A stretch of DNA of 64,000 nt from Pseudanabaena sp. FACHB-2040 (GTDB lineage: Bacteria; Cyanobacteriota; Cyanobacteriia; Phormidesmidales; Phormidesmidaceae): the NCBI RefSeq assembly GCF_014696715.1, contig NZ_JACJQO010000013.1, positions 1 through 64,000 of the forward strand. Reading direction: 5' to 3'. Below, one piece after another: positions 55,023 through 64,000 of this stretch. The stretch's first letter is position 1. Each line of letters begins with the position of its first letter. The notes beneath the pieces are model-generated. The model was not told the origin of the DNA, ran no database searches, and saw nothing but the letters and a program-made list of their open reading frames with translations. The position numbers and the translations under genes are program-made.

Positions 55023-55183
55023 AAGACTGCCCTCAGCAAATACATATTTGTTTAAATTCTAACGTTCCTGCAAATGTTCCTTGGCTTGCCTATAGTTAAA
55101 CAAGTCCATAGCTAGAGTTCGTTCCAAGAGAAGTCCAGATTCCAAATGGGGGCGTGGGGCATTGTTCGACCAGATTGTTGTCG

Positions 55184-55408
55184 TTATGCCAAATTGGTAA
55201 GGTCAGATAGGTTAACCTCAAGCTGAATGTCTTCAAAAGTAACCTTGTCACCCGTAAACAGCTTGCGTCCACGTCGAGTTTCAACCAAGCCATTGACCTG
55301 GATATAGCCATCCTGAATCAGCAGTTTTGCCTGCCCGCCTGAAGGAGCAATCTGCATGAGTTTAAGAAACTGATCAAGTTTAATGAAGGGTTCTGTCGGC
55401 GTATTCAT
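55184..55408 (-). CDS. S4-domain RNA-binding protein (YbcJ-like)
   Basis: 74 residues from ATG 55408. Single S4 domain: FIKLDQFLKLMQIAPSGGQAKLLIQDGYIQVNGLVETRRGRKLFTGDKVTF, the signature alpha-L RNA-binding surface. Resembles the YbcJ/YaaA group, linked by homology to ribosome or tRNA binding. Stands alone on the minus strand. Confidence 0.85.
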   Translation of the reverse strand: MNTPTEPFIKLDQFLKLMQIAPSGGQAKLLIQDGYIQVNGLVETRRGRKLFTGDKVTFEDIQLEVNLSDLTNLA

Positions 55409-55492
55409 AGAAAATCTTCAGGTCTGGTTTCAATAACCAAGACTACACTTTGAATAGGACCCATCACCTAGTCCTTCTACCCGCAAAGGTCC

Positions 55493-55831
55493 ATGACATC
55501 GGCAGATCGTCATCTCTTGCAAGAACTTTCCCAGAAGCGTCAGCAGCTTCAAGACTTCCGAGCGTCTCTGAGCAGGGGGCTCCAAACAACGCTGGATCAA
55601 TGTGAATGGAGCTTTTTACCAGATGCTGGTCACAACGGTTTACCACTGATTACGCTGCGATTGCCCTGGCGGATCTTTTTAGGTGATCCGTTCCTGGTAG
55701 ATCTAGCTGAGCAAACTCAGCAAACCTGGGGATCAATGGATTTTGTCCTATTCTCAGGAGAAACCTCAGAACCCCTCAGAGTGTTAAATCAGACACTGTT
55801 AGATCGGCGATGGCGTTGGCACAAAGCATAG
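55493..55831 (+). CDS. Hypothetical protein, 112 aa
   Basis: From ATG 55493. Helical start (ADRHLLQELSQKRQQLQDFRASLSRGLQ) then a mixed domain (CEWSFLPDAGHNGLPLITLRLPWRIFLGDPFLVDLAEQ) and the ending LNQTLLDRRWRWHKA. No membrane segment or family recognised. It converges with the 67-aa gene that follows on the opposite strand. Confidence 0.55.
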   Translation: MTSADRHLLQELSQKRQQLQDFRASLSRGLQTTLDQCEWSFLPDAGHNGLPLITLRLPWRIFLGDPFLVDLAEQTQQTWGSMDFVLFSGETSEPLRVLNQTLLDRRWRWHKA

Positions 55832-55840
55832 CTAGAACCC

Positions 55841-56044
55841 TTAGTCTAGCTTGAGCGCGTTCACCGGAACTTCCTCCCAAGAGGCAACTGTTCGCATTTG
55901 GGCTATCCAACCAGCTGCTTTTTGCTCAATCGTCAGATTGGCCTCAAAAGATTCGTGGCAGGCCTTAGCGTGATCTTCGTCACGACAGGCAATACAGGAG
56001 TAAATTAGCCCAGAAGGGTCAATTTGTTCATTCACCCAGATCAT
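55841..56044 (-). CDS. Small conserved cyanobacterial protein, 67 aa
   Basis: From ATG 56044. MIWVNEQIDPSGLIYSCIAC then RDEDHAKACHESFEANLTIEQKAAGWIAQMRTVASWEEVPVNALKLD. The three cysteines (CIAC, ACH) and the sharp conserved look suggest a real gene; similar proteins are widely annotated in cyanobacteria as uncharacterised, sometimes as glycogen-debranching-related without support. No function is assigned here. Confidence 0.6.
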   Translation of the reverse strand: MIWVNEQIDPSGLIYSCIACRDEDHAKACHESFEANLTIEQKAAGWIAQMRTVASWEEVPVNALKLD

Positions 56045-56210
56045 GGTGATATCAAATCCATATAGTGATAGGTAGTTGACTCTACCGCAGATGAATCGCC
56101 TATGTGGGCAACGGAACCCATAATGCTAGCAATTTAACGGTTTTTGGTAACCTAGGCTCTGCTGTAATCCCATTTAGCAACCAGCAGAAGATAATAGTAG
56201 GTAAATCCAA

Positions 56211-57971
56211 TTAGGAAGCCATTGCCTGGGCAGGGTTATCGGCCACGCTGAGAACCGTCTGCCGCATTTCGGTAATCGCCTGAAGCTGATAGTCGCTAGC
56301 CTCTTGAAACTGAGCCACAGAGTTAGCGATCTCTTCCAAGGATTGTCTGAACTGGTTCAGACTTTCTTGCGTAGATCCAAGGAGCTCTTCGTAGAGCTGG
56401 GCTCTCCCAGCCAAGGTAGAAGCCTCATCCCGCTGCTGCTGTAGGTCAAACTCAAACTGCTGAATCTCAGAGCGCTGCTGCTGTTGTTCAGAGGTCTGCT
56501 GCTCAATTTCCTGCTTGAGCTGGCTCATCCGCTCCTGGATCTGTTTCAGCTCTGCTTCTAGCGATTGCATGAGCGTAGTCGTGTGCTGTCGCTGTTCATC
56601 AATGGTGTTTAGCAGAGGTTCTAGGTCTACAGAGTTAACAGGCGACTCGTCTGTCGCTAGACCTTGCCGCCGCCTTAAGATAGCTTGGTGCTGGCTCAAA
56701 ACCTCTTCCCGCTCTAGCAGGTTGCGTCGCTGACCAACCAAGGTTTCGTTGAGCATGCGGTGGCGATCCTGTTCATCCGCCAGTTCTGTTTCTAGCTGCA
56801 GGCGGTCAAATTCGTTGGCCTGCTCAATTCTGCCTTTCAACTCATCAATGGCCTGCTGCTCCAGGGTCAGTTCCTCTTCCTGGTCCGAGACAAAACGAGA
56901 AACCTTCTCCAGATCCTTCTCCAAATCGTTGACCTTGGACTGAAGGTGCTCTAGAGTCATTGCCTCTAGCTCAGCTACGTCTACTTTACGGCTAAGTCTG
57001 ACTTTGTCCGAGGTATTTAGCAGTTCATAAACATGATGATGCAGGTTGCCCTGGCGGTGCAATTCTTCCGATAGAGCCTGCAGCCGCTCCTGCTTACCGC
57101 TGATCAGCTGCTGCTGCAGTTTTAATTCAGCAATCCGACCGTATAACTGCTCGTTTGACTGAAACCAAGCTTCCCAACGACCTTTTAATTCCGTGGCCTG
57201 CTGCTCTAGGCTCTGGCGCTTCTCTTCCAGTTCAGCTCTCTGCTGATCCAGGCCTTGCTGATGCTGGTCCAATAAAGATTGATGCTGGTTGATCAGTTCC
57301 CCAGAAACGCCGACCTTTTCACGCAGAGCTTCGGTAGGGGTAACGGCTCCCATAAGCCGATTGAGAGACTCCTGCAGCTGGTTGACCTGACCCTCATCGA
57401 GCCCGCCCTGTTGAGAAAACTCAGCCTGCCGCTCTTCAAGCCGCCGCATCTCCCCATTCAGATGAGCCCAAGCTCCTTCCAGATCTTGGTTCTTCCGGGT
57501 CAGCTCTTCCTGAAGTTGGGTCAGATCCTGACGGGACTGCTCAACCTCTTGGCGCTGTGCCTCCAGTTTCTCTAGGTCTGCTTCGGCCTGCTCTAGCTGC
57601 TCCTGCCGGGTTTCAATCTCCATTTCCCGACGGTTCAGTTCCTGACTTTGAAAAGTCAGGGACTGCTTCCACTGCTCTATTTCTTCTTCCTGGGTTTTGT
57701 ACTTTTTGTTGAGGCTGGAAAAATTTTGCAGAATGCTGACCAGTGGACGACCGGCTTCGTAGTGGCGCTGTACCTGACGGTTGTTGTTGAGCTCAACCAT
57801 GACCAGTGTACCGGCACTATAGTTGGCGGCATCATCAGGGGCTGGGACTGACTCTTCTCCAGGAACAGCCGTCCAACTTTGCTCGCTCCGTTGACAGGCA
57901 AGCAATTTGAACTCAGCCTTGCCTCCGCCAATAAATCCGGCTTTTTTCTGGACTTCTACTAGGTACAGCAC
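56211..57971 (-). CDS. hmpF: Pilus-motility taxis protein HmpF
   Basis: 586 residues from ATG 57971. A conserved globular start (MLYLVEVQKKAGFIGGGKAEFKLLACQRSEQSWT, about 1-90) is followed by ~430 residues of almost continuous coiled coil (Gln/Glu/Leu-rich heptads). The C-terminal segment SYLQ/YQLQAITEMRQTVLSVADNPAQAMAS is short. This is the HmpF family, ubiquitous in filamentous cyanobacteria and required for type IV-pilus-driven hormogonium gliding in Nostoc punctiforme. The divergent chemotaxis-like genes to its right match the hmp locus, which supports the call. Probably localises to cell poles or septa, by analogy. Confidence 0.85.
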   Translation of the reverse strand: MLYLVEVQKKAGFIGGGKAEFKLLACQRSEQSWTAVPGEESVPAPDDAANYSAGTLVMVELNNNRQVQRHYEAGRPLVSILQNFSSLNKKYKTQEEEIEQWKQSLTFQSQELNRREMEIETRQEQLEQAEADLEKLEAQRQEVEQSRQDLTQLQEELTRKNQDLEGAWAHLNGEMRRLEERQAEFSQQGGLDEGQVNQLQESLNRLMGAVTPTEALREKVGVSGELINQHQSLLDQHQQGLDQQRAELEEKRQSLEQQATELKGRWEAWFQSNEQLYGRIAELKLQQQLISGKQERLQALSEELHRQGNLHHHVYELLNTSDKVRLSRKVDVAELEAMTLEHLQSKVNDLEKDLEKVSRFVSDQEEELTLEQQAIDELKGRIEQANEFDRLQLETELADEQDRHRMLNETLVGQRRNLLEREEVLSQHQAILRRRQGLATDESPVNSVDLEPLLNTIDEQRQHTTTLMQSLEAELKQIQERMSQLKQEIEQQTSEQQQQRSEIQQFEFDLQQQRDEASTLAGRAQLYEELLGSTQESLNQFRQSLEEIANSVAQFQEASDYQLQAITEMRQTVLSVADNPAQAMAS

Positions 57972-58546
57972 GCTGGTCGCCCTCGTATGTAGTGGTAAGG
58001 ATAGCCTTTAATGACCTGAATGGGGGATTGAGAGACCGACAAACCCGGGTGCATCAATCAGGTTACTTAAAATCAAGGCGTCCTATATAGCGATAAGACG
58101 CTTAAGCCTATTTCTTCTCTGATCGCTTCTGAGTAGGTGGGGTTTCTCCCTCTAAATTAACGCATCCTGATGGCTTAAAGTGCTGGTTAAGGGACCCTAA
58201 ACAGCAACTTCACCCAGTGTACTGAGGAGATCTTAAACGGAGGGTTGCTAGCTGTCTGGCCAAGCTTTGGGTTGAGGGCAATTTTGAGCGCGATCGCATT
58301 GTTCAAGACAACGCCGAGGGCCCGTGCTATCGCTATCAGCAGTCTATTTAGCGCTACCAGTCTCTTCGTCAACCAGCTTCAACAATATAGAGTGCCCTAG
58401 ATTTCCGCTTTTTTGCAAACTGCTGGAGATTAGTTTAGATCTTCCTTTATCGCAGCCTCTAAGTGGGAACTATACTGAGGGCAGTACAGGCAGCCTAGCT
58501 CTTTTAGCCCTCTCTCATCCGCCTATTCACCCCCTTGTCAGCGCCC
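57972..58546. other. Divergent intergenic region between hmpF and the chemotaxis operon
   Basis: Contains a HIP1 site. A weak -10 candidate TATACT at about 58468 has a poor -35 (TTTATC at 19-base spacing) on the plus strand. No gene supported. Confidence 0.45.
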
Positions 58547-59821
58547 ATGCAGGGTCATCTTTCTGAAATTGACATCCGCAGCATTCTGCAGCTTATCGAG
58601 CTGGGCCAACGAACCGGCGAACTCTACGTGGAAGCGCACCCGCTGCAGTCCATTGGGCGTTCTGGAGCTTGGGGGCCTGCCGCTGAAGCAGCTCCCTCGT
58701 GGCTGGTTTTTCTGGCCAACGGCCAAATTGTGTATGCCGGTGCCAGTGATGGGCAGCTCACCCGGCTGCGCGATCATCTGCATCGCTACGGCTTAGACCA
58801 AACGCTCGATACCGCTGAGGTCTCTGCGATCGCATCTTTCAACTCTCCAGAGTACGGCTACCTGTGGACCCTACTAGAGAGCCACGTGCTAACGCCTGAC
58901 CAGGGCCGAGCCATCCTCAAACACATGGTGCACGAAACCCTGTTCGACCTGCTGAGCCTGCATCAAGGCAGCTTTGTCTTCAAGCTAAGTTCGGCGCTCA
59001 GTCCTCAACTAACGACACTAGAAATTGGCCCTTTAGTCGCAGGCATTACCAAACAAACGCAGGAGTGGAAACAGTTCCATCCCCTTATTCAGTCACCCCT
59101 GCAGTGTCCGGTCATTCCCGATCTAGAAGCCTTTCGCACCAATGTTTCCAAAAGCACCTACAGCCGTTGGGCTAATTGGATGAATGGGCACACCAGCCTG
59201 CGGCAGCTGTCTCGCTACCTTAATCGGGATCTGATTACCGTCGTCAAAGGCATCTATCCCTACCTACTGCGAGGGCTGGTACAGCTCACCCATGCTCCTA
59301 GCCAACCCGACCAGCACTCCATCAACACCCTAGAGCAGTGGCAGATGGGGCGAGTACCCCGCATCGTCTGCGTCGATGACGGCATCGTTGTGCGGCAAAA
59401 GGTTGAGCAGATCTTAGAGGCTCAAGGCTACGAAGCGACCTCTATCGGCAATCCGCTGAAAGCCCTCAGCCTACTGTTTCAGCTACAACCCGACCTGATT
59501 CTTTGCGATATTGCCATGCCCGAATTAGAAGGCTACGAGCTCTGCGCCATGCTGCGTAGCTCCAACGCCTTCCGCCAAACTCCCATCGTGATGCTAACTG
59601 GAAAAGACGGCTTTCTAGATCGGGTTAAAGCCCGGATGGCAGGAGCTACCGACTATCTCACTAAACCCTTCGGACCGGGAGAATTGCTAGCCTTGGTCGA
59701 AAAATACGTAGGCCCTGGCGATCTGCAGCGGCCGCGGCCAGATACGCTCCTGGCAGAAGCCATTCAAGACGAGCTAGATCGCGACCTCTCGGGGACAGGA
59801 TCCAAGCCAGGAGGATTTTAG
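58547..59821 (+). CDS. PatA-type response regulator (PilG/HmpA-like)
   Basis: 424 residues from ATG 58547 (frame open four codons to a TTG). The N-terminal ~200 residues are a DUF4388/PATAN-type domain (GHLSEIDIRSILQLIELGQRTGELYVE). A central helical part follows, and the C-terminal receiver domain (about 285-405) has the phospho-acceptor in DLILCDIAMPELEG and Lys in YLTKPFG. This layout is that of PatA/PilG/PixG proteins at the head of cyanobacterial taxis operons, thought to relay signals to pilus machinery. First gene of the plus-strand operon. Confidence 0.88.
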   Translation: MQGHLSEIDIRSILQLIELGQRTGELYVEAHPLQSIGRSGAWGPAAEAAPSWLVFLANGQIVYAGASDGQLTRLRDHLHRYGLDQTLDTAEVSAIASFNSPEYGYLWTLLESHVLTPDQGRAILKHMVHETLFDLLSLHQGSFVFKLSSALSPQLTTLEIGPLVAGITKQTQEWKQFHPLIQSPLQCPVIPDLEAFRTNVSKSTYSRWANWMNGHTSLRQLSRYLNRDLITVVKGIYPYLLRGLVQLTHAPSQPDQHSINTLEQWQMGRVPRIVCVDDGIVVRQKVEQILEAQGYEATSIGNPLKALSLLFQLQPDLILCDIAMPELEGYELCAMLRSSNAFRQTPIVMLTGKDGFLDRVKARMAGATDYLTKPFGPGELLALVEKYVGPGDLQRPRPDTLLAEAIQDELDRDLSGTGSKPGGF

Positions 59822-59924
59822 TCCTAGCCAAGACAACCAAGCACCGATAAGAACCGACAGAATTCCTAAGCAGAATGATTAATTTCTTGAAAACGTCAGT
59901 AATGGATGGATTTGGGGGTACCTT

Positions 59925-59963
59925 AAAGGCACGGGAGGCCTGCCCGTCCTAAGGCATGCCTTT
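59925..59963 (+). promoter_or_regulatory. Nested inverted repeat between PatA-type and CheY genes
   Basis: AAAGGCA (59925-59931) pairs with TGCCTTT (59957-59963), and inside ACGGG pairs with CCCGT. This sits in the 211-base gap before the CheY gene; could attenuate or process the operon transcript. Confidence 0.4.
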
Positions 59964-60032
59964 CCCCACCGTAAGAAAGCGACAATAGCCTGTCGGTTTC
60001 TGAGCCATATTTCTGGCACACCGTTTAATATT

Positions 60033-60398
60033 ATGAGCACAGTTTTGGTGGTGGAAGACAGCATTCCTCAGCGAGAAATGATTATTGAACTACTTCGGGG
60101 TAGCGGGTTAAACGTCACAGTTGCAAGCGATGGTCTAGAGGCTTTGGAGCAAATTCAAGGCAGCCCGCCTGACCTAGTTGTGTTAGATATCGTTATGCCT
60201 CGCATGAATGGCTATGAACTCTGTCGCCGCTTAAAAGCTGACCCAGCCACCCAAAATGTCCCGGTTGTTATGTGCTCATCTAAAGGCGAGGAGTTTGACC
60301 GCTATTGGGGTATGAAACAGGGAGCCGATGCCTATATTGCTAAACCTTTCCAGCCAACAGAACTGGTAGGTACTGTGAAACAATTGCTAAGGGGTTAG
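60033..60398 (+). CDS. CheY-like response regulator (PilH/HmpB-like)
   Basis: 121 residues from ATG 60033, a stand-alone receiver domain. Acidic pocket E8-D9, phospho-acceptor D52 (LVVLDIVMPRMNGYELC), Thr/Ser position in VVMCSSKGEEFD, and Lys in AYIAKPF. Phosphorylated by the CheA partner to tune twitching or gliding direction. CheW gene follows after 16 bases. Confidence 0.92.
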   Translation: MSTVLVVEDSIPQREMIIELLRGSGLNVTVASDGLEALEQIQGSPPDLVVLDIVMPRMNGYELCRRLKADPATQNVPVVMCSSKGEEFDRYWGMKQGADAYIAKPFQPTELVGTVKQLLRG

Positions 60399-60414
60399 TT
60401 GGCCAAAACACATC

Positions 60415-60945
60415 ATGGTAGGAAATCCTGACTTCTTAACCAACGCAGGGCAAGATCAAGAGCCCGAACTTCAGGAATTAGAAACCCCTGAAGGCGAGCT
60501 CTACCTGCGCTTCTTCGTCACCTCTGGCGACGAATTTGCCCTCCCCGCCACAGGCATCCGGCGCATTATTGAACAGGCCCCTGATCGGATCACGCCCATT
60601 CCCAACGTATCTCAGCTATTGTTAGGCACCCTCAATGAGCAGGGTCGGGTAATTTGGGTGGCAGATCTGGGGCAATTTTTGGGTTACAGCGCTCTATTAA
60701 ATACAGATCGCCCTGAAATTCCGGTGATTGCTGTCGAAGACCAGGGAACTATGCTAGGCTTAGCCGTTAACCGGATTGTCGGCACCGACTGGCTAAATCT
60801 GGATGATATTCAGGTAGCCGGCAACACCCCTGACTCTATGGCTCCATTTTTGCGGGGTGAATGGGCCGTTGATAATGATGAAGGGAAAACACTCCGGCTA
60901 CTCGATCACGTTGCAGTCCTACGATCAGCGCGATGGGCAGCCTAA
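60415..60945 (+). CDS. CheW-like coupling protein (PilI/HmpC-like)
   Basis: 176 residues from ATG 60415. After an acidic N-terminal ~30 residues the CheW fold follows (LYLRFFVTSGDEFALPATGIRRIIEQAPDRITPIPNVSQLLLGTLNEQGRVIWVADLGQFLGY, then PVIAVEDQGTMLGLAVNRIVGTDWL). Couples the MCP to the CheA kinase. The MCP gene starts 53 bases later, so these are one operon. Confidence 0.92.
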   Translation: MVGNPDFLTNAGQDQEPELQELETPEGELYLRFFVTSGDEFALPATGIRRIIEQAPDRITPIPNVSQLLLGTLNEQGRVIWVADLGQFLGYSALLNTDRPEIPVIAVEDQGTMLGLAVNRIVGTDWLNLDDIQVAGNTPDSMAPFLRGEWAVDNDEGKTLRLLDHVAVLRSARWAA

Positions 60946-60998
60946 GCTCAAATTCATCACCTTATTAAGGGAAACTTGCACTGGCAGGAGAAGGACAG

Positions 60999-63980
60999 AT
61001 GGCTTCAGGCATTGATTACTCTCAAGCATATCAGAAAGCTGAGAGAGCCTACATGCAAGGCAGCTATGAAGAGGCGGCAACGGTCATCGATCAGCTTGCT
61101 CACGACTACCCCAACGATCCCAGCGTTCTTCTGCTGCGGGGCCATATCTACTGCTATGGTTTGCATCGGTTTGACGTGGCTCGCGATCAGTACGAGTCCG
61201 TCTTAAACGTGACCACCGACCCAGATTTTGTAGACTACGCCAGCAACGGTTTAGCTTACGCCAATCAATTTGTTGGTAGCAGCACTGCCCTCCCTAGCGA
61301 TGATTACACGGGTTCAGATGAGGGGGCTCTAGGCGAGGTATCGGATGAATCCGCAGCACTGTTTGACACAGGTGTTGCCGATCAAGGCGAAGACTTCATT
61401 CTTGGAGATGAACTACTCGACTCCGATCTCGATTTTGCAAATCTCAGCCTGGATGACAGCGACTTTAGTTTAGCCGAGACAATTGATTCTGCTGTAGACA
61501 CGCCCTTTGACTCAGAATCTCCTGGTCTACCCTCAGATTTCAATGATCTAGAGGATCTAAGCAGTGCTCCAGCAGACAACTCCAACGCCTTCGACAGTCC
61601 CTTTGCTTCCGCTCAGGACGATCCCTTTGACCTAGGGTCCTCTAATGACTTTGGCGGCTTTACCGAATCTCCAGCAGATGACTTCTTTGCAACTCCATTA
61701 GAAGAATCTGAAGCCAACGCCGCTTCCCAGGGAGGGGGCTGGAACCAGAGCGATCCGTTTGAGGGAACGGGAACGGCCAATCCCTTTGAGGTGGATGATC
61801 AAGATAGCGCCTTTGAGGATTTTGCCAACCTCGCTCTAAACGATCTAGACGACAATCTAATCCTGGAGGACGAACCTGGCAGTTTCTCTCCCTACACTGA
61901 GGAGCCCCTGTCAGATCCCGCTGCCGAGATTGACTTTGCGGATTTTTCGGTAGGAGAAGAGGCTGATTTTTCCGCTGATGCATCCACCTTCGACGTTGAT
62001 CCTCTCTACAGCGAAAGCGAAACGGGAGATCAAACTCTCTTTATGGAGGATTCTTCACATTCTGGGGCGCTGCTTGATGATTATGCTGGCGGAGAGGAGG
62101 TCGATCTAGCAGCACCAAACCTGTCTGATGAACGGACTATCTTCTCCACTGACGCCGACATGACAGCGGCTACTTTTGACGCTGCCGAGGATGATAGTGA
62201 TCGATACTTCAGCAACGGTATTTCCAGTGAACTAGAGTCGGGAGATTCGCAGCCCAACAGCAACATCGATTTCCTAGATGAATTCAACGAGTTTGACGAT
62301 TTAGGCAGCCTCCCTGACTTTGAGCTATCTGACAGTTCTGCCGGGTTTACCAGTCCCTCAGTTGGTACCTCCGGATGGGGCGCTACCGACGATACGGGCA
62401 ACGGAATTAGCGGCTCGGCCTTTAATCTAAGTGAAGTTGGCGATCAGTCTTCCATCGTAGAAGACGAAATCTTTGGCATGGCCGGTGCCGCAGATTCGCT
62501 TCCTGTCTTCGCCCAAGGGGACGATAGTGGAGTTGAAGAAGTCGCAGTCGAGCAGGGCTGGCTGGCCTTCCTAGAAAATGCCCCCCTATCAAGTAAGGAG
62601 TGGATGGTAGCCGCAGCGGCTGGGGTTATGTCAGCCTTAGCGGTGGGAGTCGTCAACTTTGTGGCCTCAGCAGCGCTGCCTACAGAGCGTGTGCCCAGAA
62701 CACTACATGCCTCTATGGCAGTAGCAGCCGGGGTGACTGGATTTGGCGCTGCCCTAGGCGGCGGTTATCTAGCCCACCGCCGCATTAAGCAGTCAGCGGC
62801 GGATCTGCAGAGCCAGTTTGATTCGGTCATTCACGGCAACCTGTCAGCCCGAGCCTCTGTTTACGCAGAAGATGAGTTTGGGCAACTCGCCTCTGGCTTC
62901 AACAAGATGGCCCGAGTCATTCTCACGACCACCAGCGAAGCCCAGCGCAAAGCGCAGGAGCAGGAGCAAGCGAAGGAAGACCTGCAGCGGCAGGTGATTC
63001 GCCTGCTAGATGATGTGGAAGGCGCAGCGCGAGGTGATCTGACAGTGCAGGCTGAAGTAACCGCAGACGTGTTAGGTGCAGTTGCAGACTCCTTCAACCT
63101 GACTATTCAAAACCTGCGGGAGATTGTGCAGCAGGTGAGCGTTGCGGCCCGCCAGGTCAGTAAAGGCTCTGCCGAAAACGAAATGTTTGCCCGCAGCCTG
63201 TCTGCCGACGCGTTACGGCAGGCAGAAGAACTGGCTGTCACCCTAAACTCCGTGCAGGTGATGACTGACTCCATTCAGCGTGTGGCCGAGAGCGCCCGCG
63301 AGGCAGAAGAAGTGGCTCGTTCAGCATCTTCTACAGCCCTTCGCGGCGGCGAATCGGTAGAGCGAACGGTGGCTGGTATTCTCGAAATTCGAGAAACTGT
63401 TGCTGAAACCACTCGTAAAGTGAAGCGGCTTGCCGAGTCTTCTCAGGAGATCTCGAAGATCGTGGCCTTGATCTCTCAGATTGCGTCTCGAACCAACCTG
63501 CTGGCACTTAACGCCAGCATTGAAGCGGCCCGTGCTGGAGAGGCGGGACGGGGATTTGCAATCGTGGCTGATGAGGTCCGGCAGCTAGCTGACCGAGCCG
63601 CTAAGGCTTCTAAAGAAATCGAGCAGATTGTACTGCAGATTCAAAGTGAAACCAGCGGCGTGATGACGGCAATGGAGGAGGGCACTCAGCAGGTGATTGA
63701 GGGCACTCGCCTAGCCGAACAGGCGAAGCGATCGCTGGAGGACATTATTCAGGTGTCCAATCGAATTGACGTTCTGGTGCGCTCTATTACCGCCGATACG
63801 GTTGAGCAAACAGAAACCTCTCGAGCGGTAGCCCAGGTCATGCAGTCAGTCGAACTGACAGCGCAGGAAACCTCCCAGGAAGCGCAGCGAGTGTCGGGCT
63901 CTCTGCAGAACCTGGTTGGGGTTGCTCGCGACCTGCTAACTTCCGTGGAACGTTTTAAGGTGGAGCAAAAACACGAGTAG
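60999..63980 (+). CDS. Methyl-accepting chemotaxis protein with long acidic N-terminal region (PilJ/HmpD-like)
   Basis: 993 residues from ATG 60999. Residues ~1-95 have a TPR-like start ([27 protein letters not shown]). About 95-525 is a very acidic Asp/Ser/Phe/Gly-rich region with no recognisable domain. Two membrane helices follow near 534-555 and 569-590, then a HAMP-like domain and linker, and the signalling domain from about 730. The hairpin tip is [40 protein letters not shown]. No GAF or PAS photosensor is present, unlike phototaxis PixJ. Such receptors control type IV pilus taxis through CheA, expected downstream of the window. Confidence 0.92.
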   Translation: MASGIDYSQAYQKAERAYMQGSYEEAATVIDQLAHDYPNDPSVLLLRGHIYCYGLHRFDVARDQYESVLNVTTDPDFVDYASNGLAYANQFVGSSTALPSDDYTGSDEGALGEVSDESAALFDTGVADQGEDFILGDELLDSDLDFANLSLDDSDFSLAETIDSAVDTPFDSESPGLPSDFNDLEDLSSAPADNSNAFDSPFASAQDDPFDLGSSNDFGGFTESPADDFFATPLEESEANAASQGGGWNQSDPFEGTGTANPFEVDDQDSAFEDFANLALNDLDDNLILEDEPGSFSPYTEEPLSDPAAEIDFADFSVGEEADFSADASTFDVDPLYSESETGDQTLFMEDSSHSGALLDDYAGGEEVDLAAPNLSDERTIFSTDADMTAATFDAAEDDSDRYFSNGISSELESGDSQPNSNIDFLDEFNEFDDLGSLPDFELSDSSAGFTSPSVGTSGWGATDDTGNGISGSAFNLSEVGDQSSIVEDEIFGMAGAADSLPVFAQGDDSGVEEVAVEQGWLAFLENAPLSSKEWMVAAAAGVMSALAVGVVNFVASAALPTERVPRTLHASMAVAAGVTGFGAALGGGYLAHRRIKQSAADLQSQFDSVIHGNLSARASVYAEDEFGQLASGFNKMARVILTTTSEAQRKAQEQEQAKEDLQRQVIRLLDDVEGAARGDLTVQAEVTADVLGAVADSFNLTIQNLREIVQQVSVAARQVSKGSAENEMFARSLSADALRQAEELAVTLNSVQVMTDSIQRVAESAREAEEVARSASSTALRGGESVERTVAGILEIRETVAETTRKVKRLAESSQEISKIVALISQIASRTNLLALNASIEAARAGEAGRGFAIVADEVRQLADRAAKASKEIEQIVLQIQSETSGVMTAMEEGTQQVIEGTRLAEQAKRSLEDIIQVSNRIDVLVRSITADTVEQTETSRAVAQVMQSVELTAQETSQEAQRVSGSLQNLVGVARDLLTSVERFKVEQKHE

Positions 63981-64000
63981 AGACTGTCTAGAACCTGTAC

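Noticed and set aside
58187-58372. 61-codon minus-strand frame in the hmpF divergent region
   Set aside because: No ribosome-binding site or domain, and the region is more plausibly promoter DNA.

Overview
The window is bacterial chromosome, almost certainly from a filamentous cyanobacterium of the Leptolyngbya/Nodosilinea/Phormidesmis kind. The evidence is many HIP1 palindromes (GCGATCGC), a cyanobacterial-type RpoZ, DUF1818, DUF3120, DUF4330 and ComFB proteins, a TIGR03279-type DUF512 radical-SAM protein, and an HmpF-type pilus-taxis protein, a family known from filamentous strains. No photosystem gene, rRNA, CRISPR array or intact insertion sequence was seen. Species cannot be assigned by eye.

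Layout. 1-14.6 kb is housekeeping: the start of a TolC-like outer-membrane gene, a DUF512 protein, uppP, a DUF3120 membrane protein, an FHA-adenylate cyclase, purL and purF, a mannose-1-phosphate guanylyltransferase, an LCP-family wall-polymer ligase, an SGNH hydrolase and a hexapeptide acyltransferase. A gene-free kilobase (14.6-15.6 kb) precedes rpoZ. 15.6-24 kb is the most accessory-looking stretch. It has two tandem paralogous, leaderless M15 peptidases with a triplicated N-terminal module, tRNA-Pro, a Uma2 nuclease, the frameshifted remains of what looks like a site-specific integrase directly downstream of tRNA-Cys, a fructosamine kinase, an M16 protease and a leaderless GH24 lysozyme. 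24-32 kb carries bioB, an M48 protease, coaX, a phospholipase-D-like protein with a perfect EF-hand loop, and a SpoIID-domain protein.

32-38.5 kb is a run of small secreted or membrane proteins. It holds a ~90-bp repeat present twice in direct orientation around a two-gene block, a frameshifted small gene, and a divergent cassette of a Spy/CpxP-like repeat protein facing a NarL-type histidine kinase and response regulator. 38.6-49.2 kb holds clpB, a ComFB protein, argH with a glycosyltransferase, a GAF-PP2C phosphatase, and cobK with a methyltransferase. 49.5-56 kb holds a large fused sugar nucleotidyltransferase with a degenerate mutase domain, ssb, lipB, hpf/lrtA, a glutaredoxin and an S4 protein.

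56.2-64 kb is a pilus-motility chemotaxis locus: hmpF on the minus strand, diverging from a PatA-type regulator, CheY, CheW and an MCP with a very long acidic N-terminal region. It has the order of pilG-H-I-J/hmp clusters, and the CheA kinase would be expected just beyond the window. Several functions converge on the envelope: UppP and LCP protein on wall polymers, ManC and the fused nucleotidyltransferase on sugar nucleotides, M15/GH24/SpoIID on wall remodelling, and the hmp locus on surface motility.
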